64,000 bases of DNA from Gossypium raimondii (taxonomy: Eukaryota; Streptophyta; Magnoliopsida; Malvales; Malvaceae). Shown in pieces: positions 60,654-64,000 of this stretch. The first letter of the stretch is position 1; the number at the start of each line of letters is the position of its first letter. The position numbers were made by a program, and so were the translations under genes. Location of the stretch: positions 17,546,001 to 17,610,000 of the forward strand of contig NC_068569.1 in assembly GCF_025698545.1 (NCBI RefSeq), written 5' to 3'. The notes beneath the pieces were generated by a model. It did not search any database and had not been told where the DNA came from. It saw only the letters and a program-made list of their open reading frames with translations.

Positions 60654-61657
60654 TGTTGACACCATTTTTTGGATGGAAAACGGGGTCGACTTGGGTTTTG
60701 GAAAATGAAAACGAAAATGGGAGTCGCCACCGATCCTTTTTTATGAGGTGTGATCGGATCACCTCGAAAAGTGGTTGTTTTTAATAAACGATTTGATTTT
60801 ATTAAAACAACAAGTTTGGTCCACGAAATTCAGAAAAACGGGTTCGGGAGTCGGTTACGCACGAGGAAGGATTAGCACCCTCGATACGCCCAAAATTGGT
60901 ACCTAGTTGATTATTTAATGTCTTAGTGTCGAAAAACTGAAAACTTTAAAGAATTTCAAAATACGATCCTTAAAAGAAACTTCGAATGGGAGGGATTAAA
61001 ATTCAAGAGGATATTTGGCAATTTGGTTAAACGAGACATCGAAACCCAGCACCTTAGGGCACGTTCCTCGAATTTCCAAACGCAAAACATTGCCTTATTT
61101 TGAAATTTTTGGAGGGATATTTAGCTATTTGGTTGAACGAGAAAAATCGACACCCAGCACATTAGGACATATTTTCTCGAATTCCCAGACGCAAAACATT
61201 GCCTTATTTTGAAATATTTTCCTTTTTTGAAATATGGTATTTATGTGCATGATGGAATAATAAACATGATTATGTAAATAAAAAAACGAACAAAAGAATA
61301 ATAAATCAATCATACATTCCATAGCAAATAAATAAATAAATAAATAAACTAAAGCATAAAATGAACATATAAACAAATACATAAATGAACATAAAATAAA
61401 AAATTATATGAAAATTATAACATATAAAAATGTATGTACATATGTGTATTTTAAAATTATTAAGTAAAATACATATATAAGTATGTATACATATATTCAT
61501 GAGGAAAAAAGGTATATAGGTATACGTACGTAAATATGCATATATATAAAAATATTTATATATTAGATAAAATATATGTAATGTATAAACACTTATATAA
61601 TAATGATAATATAACATGGCACATATATTTAATATTACATAATAATTATTAATGAAA

Positions 61658-61704
<47 letters not shown>

Positions 61705-62926
61705 TTAAAATAATAAAGTTAACAAAATTGACTAAATAATAACAGATACTAAAAAAGGATTAAATCGAAATGAAATAAAACATATAAGACCAATTCAAAT
61801 AAAGGAAAACGAAAAGGATATTATTGCAACGCGTAAAATGGAAGGACCGAAACAACAAATAAACCACGGACCCAAACGCAGCGTTGAAACGGGCCAAGTC
61901 GAAACAAAAATAAAATTGCAGGGGCTAAATTAAAAATAAGAGAAAATAACGAAAAAGGATCAAATTGTAACACGATACAAAATCATGGGGACTGCGCGCG
62001 CAAATAGCCCAAAAACTAAAAACACGCGGATCCTCGGGGTCGGGTCGGTCGACGCGCGGATCCCCTCTCCAAAACGGCGCCGTTTTGTGTTTAATATAAA
62101 TATAAAAAAAGGGCTAAAAATAAAACTATTCATCATTTTGTTGAAAAACAGAGAGAAAACTCTCTCTTTTTTCCTTTTCTCAGGCTCCGATTTTGGAGAT
62201 GGCCCGGCCAAGGCTTCCGGCGAGTCTCTGCCGTGGAGCCACCGTGTGTGGCGGCCGGAGGTCCAAAATCTGATCTTTTCGGTCCCTTTTTGAAGCCTAG
62301 CGTCCCTAGGGTACGGATCTAGGGCCAAATCCCCGAAAAAGGAGTCGAAGACCCGAAGAACGAGTGGAAACCGCTCGTCTTCTCTCCTCCGGCGCGGCGC
62401 AGGTAAGGTTTTTTTGGTTTTTCGTTTGTTATTTAGTGTAGAAGATAAAAAATAAACAAAATAAAATAAAATAAAAAGAGAAGAGATTCGGACACCAAAA
62501 GAGTCACCTTTTTTATTTCCTTTTTTCTTTTCAAAAGGGCCGAACCCCCATTACAGTCACTTGAATGGCTTTTTATAGCCTTTTTTTTAATACATTTTTT
62601 ATATATGTTTATTACTATTTTGTTGTTCTTCTCCTGCTTTGCGTGTTTGGTTTCTATTTTGCAGGTGTTGCGGTCAACAGAGGCAAAGATTTGCCGTTTT
62701 GGTGCAAAGGTGGCTGGCGGTGGCAGACCTCGGGCGACGAGTACGCTGGAGGCACATGGGTAGCAAGATGCGGCGCACTAGGGTTTCTAGGTTTCTGATT
62801 TTGCTGAAATTGTTTTAATTTTGGGCCATCTGGGCCTTGTTTTTTTTGGGTCAGTTGGGCCATTTGTAATGGACTATAATTTTTATTTTTTGGCTTGTTA
62901 TCCTGGTTCGGGCCTGGGCAAAATAT
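60654..62926 (-). mobile_element. LTR of the gypsy-like family, minus orientation, end-truncated
   Basis: In plus coordinates it starts TGTTGACACCATTTTTTGGA and follows the reverse complement of the 38104 LTR throughout, including ATT repeats at 61660-61700. It stops at GGGCCTGGGCAAAATAT, about ten bases short of the expected end GGGCTTTACA. No target duplication is visible, so the last bases and flank were lost. No internal region. Confidence 0.85.
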
Positions 62927-62969
62927 ATTTAAATTTAGATAAATATGTAATTTAACTTTTGAATTAGCC

Positions 62970-63110
62970 GATTAAGTCTTAATTTGATTGGCATAAATAA
63001 TATTGCCGATGCATGAGGATATGGATTCGAGTGCATGAAGCGCATTATCCTCCTATTTATAAGTTGGGGAGGGGCTATCGGTAGTTTTAGGCATTGTGTC
63101 AAAAAGAACA
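62970..63110 (+). mobile_element. SINE-like element, second copy
   Basis: TTGATTGGCATAAATAATAT, then GATTCGAGTGCATGAAGCG and ATTATCCTCCTATTTATAAG share motif order with 12660-12860. The first and second boxes resemble polymerase III A and B boxes of a tRNA-derived promoter. It ends near TCAAAAAGAACAGATATGAT. Confidence 0.5.
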
Positions 63111-63189
63111 GATATGATCAAAATCTATAATGAAATTATTCCAAAAAAAAACATTTGAATTATAACAAGTATGAGCATATTAATTAATA

Positions 63190-63310
63190 AAGTTTGCCAA
63201 TAAGTGTTGGTTGTAGTGGCAAAGCACATTCCACTTTCAAGGGGAGACGCGTATTCAAACTTTGGAGACAATATTCTTAAAAGAAGCCGTCACAAACCCC
63301 GAATATAAAT
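63190..63310 (+). mobile_element. Possible second type of SINE
   Basis: TTGGTTGTAGTGGCAAAGCA (A-box-like), then GTATTCAAACTTTGGAGAC (B-box-like), spaced as in tRNA-derived elements. Only one copy lies in the window, so this is a weaker call. Confidence 0.35.
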
Positions 63311-64000
63311 CGCAAAATAGGCATAACCAATACCAAAAAAAATATCAATTGATAAGTACATTAATATTAAACCATTTAACAAATTATCCTATACTTTTTA
63401 TAATTAAAAGTAAGGTAGAATTGTTAGGAACTGAGCTCAAATTCTAACGATATTCTTGCCACTAAATCAAAAAGTTGTTAGAAACATTACTCTAAACTTA
63501 ACGAAAGTATGATACATGAAATAAATCTGATAAAGTGCTAACATATTACTACTTTTGTTGCATGTGAAATACTTTTTTTAGAAAATTTAAATAACACTGC
63601 AAAAAGATTATATTTTTTTACAGATATGCAAATCACAAAATGTAAATAATTTTAAGAAAATCTGGAAATTCTTAAAAGATTAAAGATTGAATTTGAGTTT
63701 AACTTTTCAAAATAAATAGAATTTTTACATGTTTTATAAATTTACAATCTCACAAAATAAGATATTTTAAAAATATGAACAAATAAAATTTTCAAAAACC
63801 TATTTTTATTTTAAAATTTTAAAATGTCAAATTAAAATTAATTTTTAAAATATATAATATAAAACTATCTGAATTTTAAAATTTGTAAATTTTCCTTCTC
63901 CAAAATTTTAACTTTATAAAATTATTTATTTTTATGTTTATTAAAAATTTGAACTTTTACCAACAAATAGTTGGAAGGGGTGAAAGGAACTTTTCCTCAA
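63311..64000. other. AT-rich sequence at the right edge
   Basis: Nothing recognisable: no coding region, repeat boundary or RNA gene. Confidence 0.4.

Noticed and set aside
61960..62328. Overlapping 100-120-codon frames on both strands
   Set aside because: Located in an LTR; the frames are broken in the other copies (38640-38960 and 48100-48440).

Overview
This is plant nuclear DNA from a dicot: AT-rich, intron-containing genes with GT-AG and occasional GC-AG splice sites, a plastid-targeted ribosomal protein gene, a stomatal/growth peptide gene and an ITPK gene. The repeats, especially the 2.2-2.5 kb LTRs with a GCCCGGGCCC-type start, are what I would expect of Malvaceae, most likely cotton (Gossypium). 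The species is inference. There are no bacterial features, CRISPR arrays or rRNA genes, and I could not recognise a tRNA gene.

The left half (1-34.6 kb) holds the genes. In order they are: the 3' end of an unrecognised gene (+); an EPFL2-like secreted cysteine-rich peptide (+, 3 exons); ERG28 (-, 3 exons); a DUF1005/ASG1-like gene (-, 2 exons); plastid ribosomal protein PSRP6 (+, 1 exon); and an inositol-tetrakisphosphate 1-kinase (-, 10 exons). ERG28 and a DUF1005 gene are also neighbours in Arabidopsis, as far as I recall. Here they are pushed apart by nested LTR insertions: an outer LTR at 13556-21970 (TSD TTAAT) holds two later insertions, 14978-17454 (TSD ACATT) and 18001-20751 (TSD CAATA). 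A 1.5-kb Pack-MULE (27996-29492; 9-bp TSD AAAAAATTA) just downstream of PSRP6 carries a captured, frameshifted 5' piece of a PHT1 phosphate transporter gene.

The right half (34.6-64 kb) is almost all transposon. One L1-type LINE on the minus strand (RNase H end near 34.64 kb, ORF1-like end near 55.84 kb) has been split by three insertions: a solo LTR (35360-37862, TSD ACCAC), a full-length gypsy-like LTR retrotransposon (38104-49827) of the same family in the opposite orientation, and a truncated LTR of the 13.5-22 kb family (52792-54409). The full-length element has lost most of pol and carries a 1.75-kb minisatellite with higher-order structure. Beyond it lie AT-rich spacer, a decayed copia-like remnant, a palindromic element, one more LTR of the gypsy-like family (60654-62926) and two SINE-like pieces.

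I found no new multi-gene system. The observations most worth following up are the altered cysteine pattern of the EPFL peptide, the Pack-MULE capture of PHT1, the different tandem palindromes occupying the same slot in one LTR family, an exon-intron-like architecture on the antisense strand of the other LTR family, and the higher-order minisatellite.
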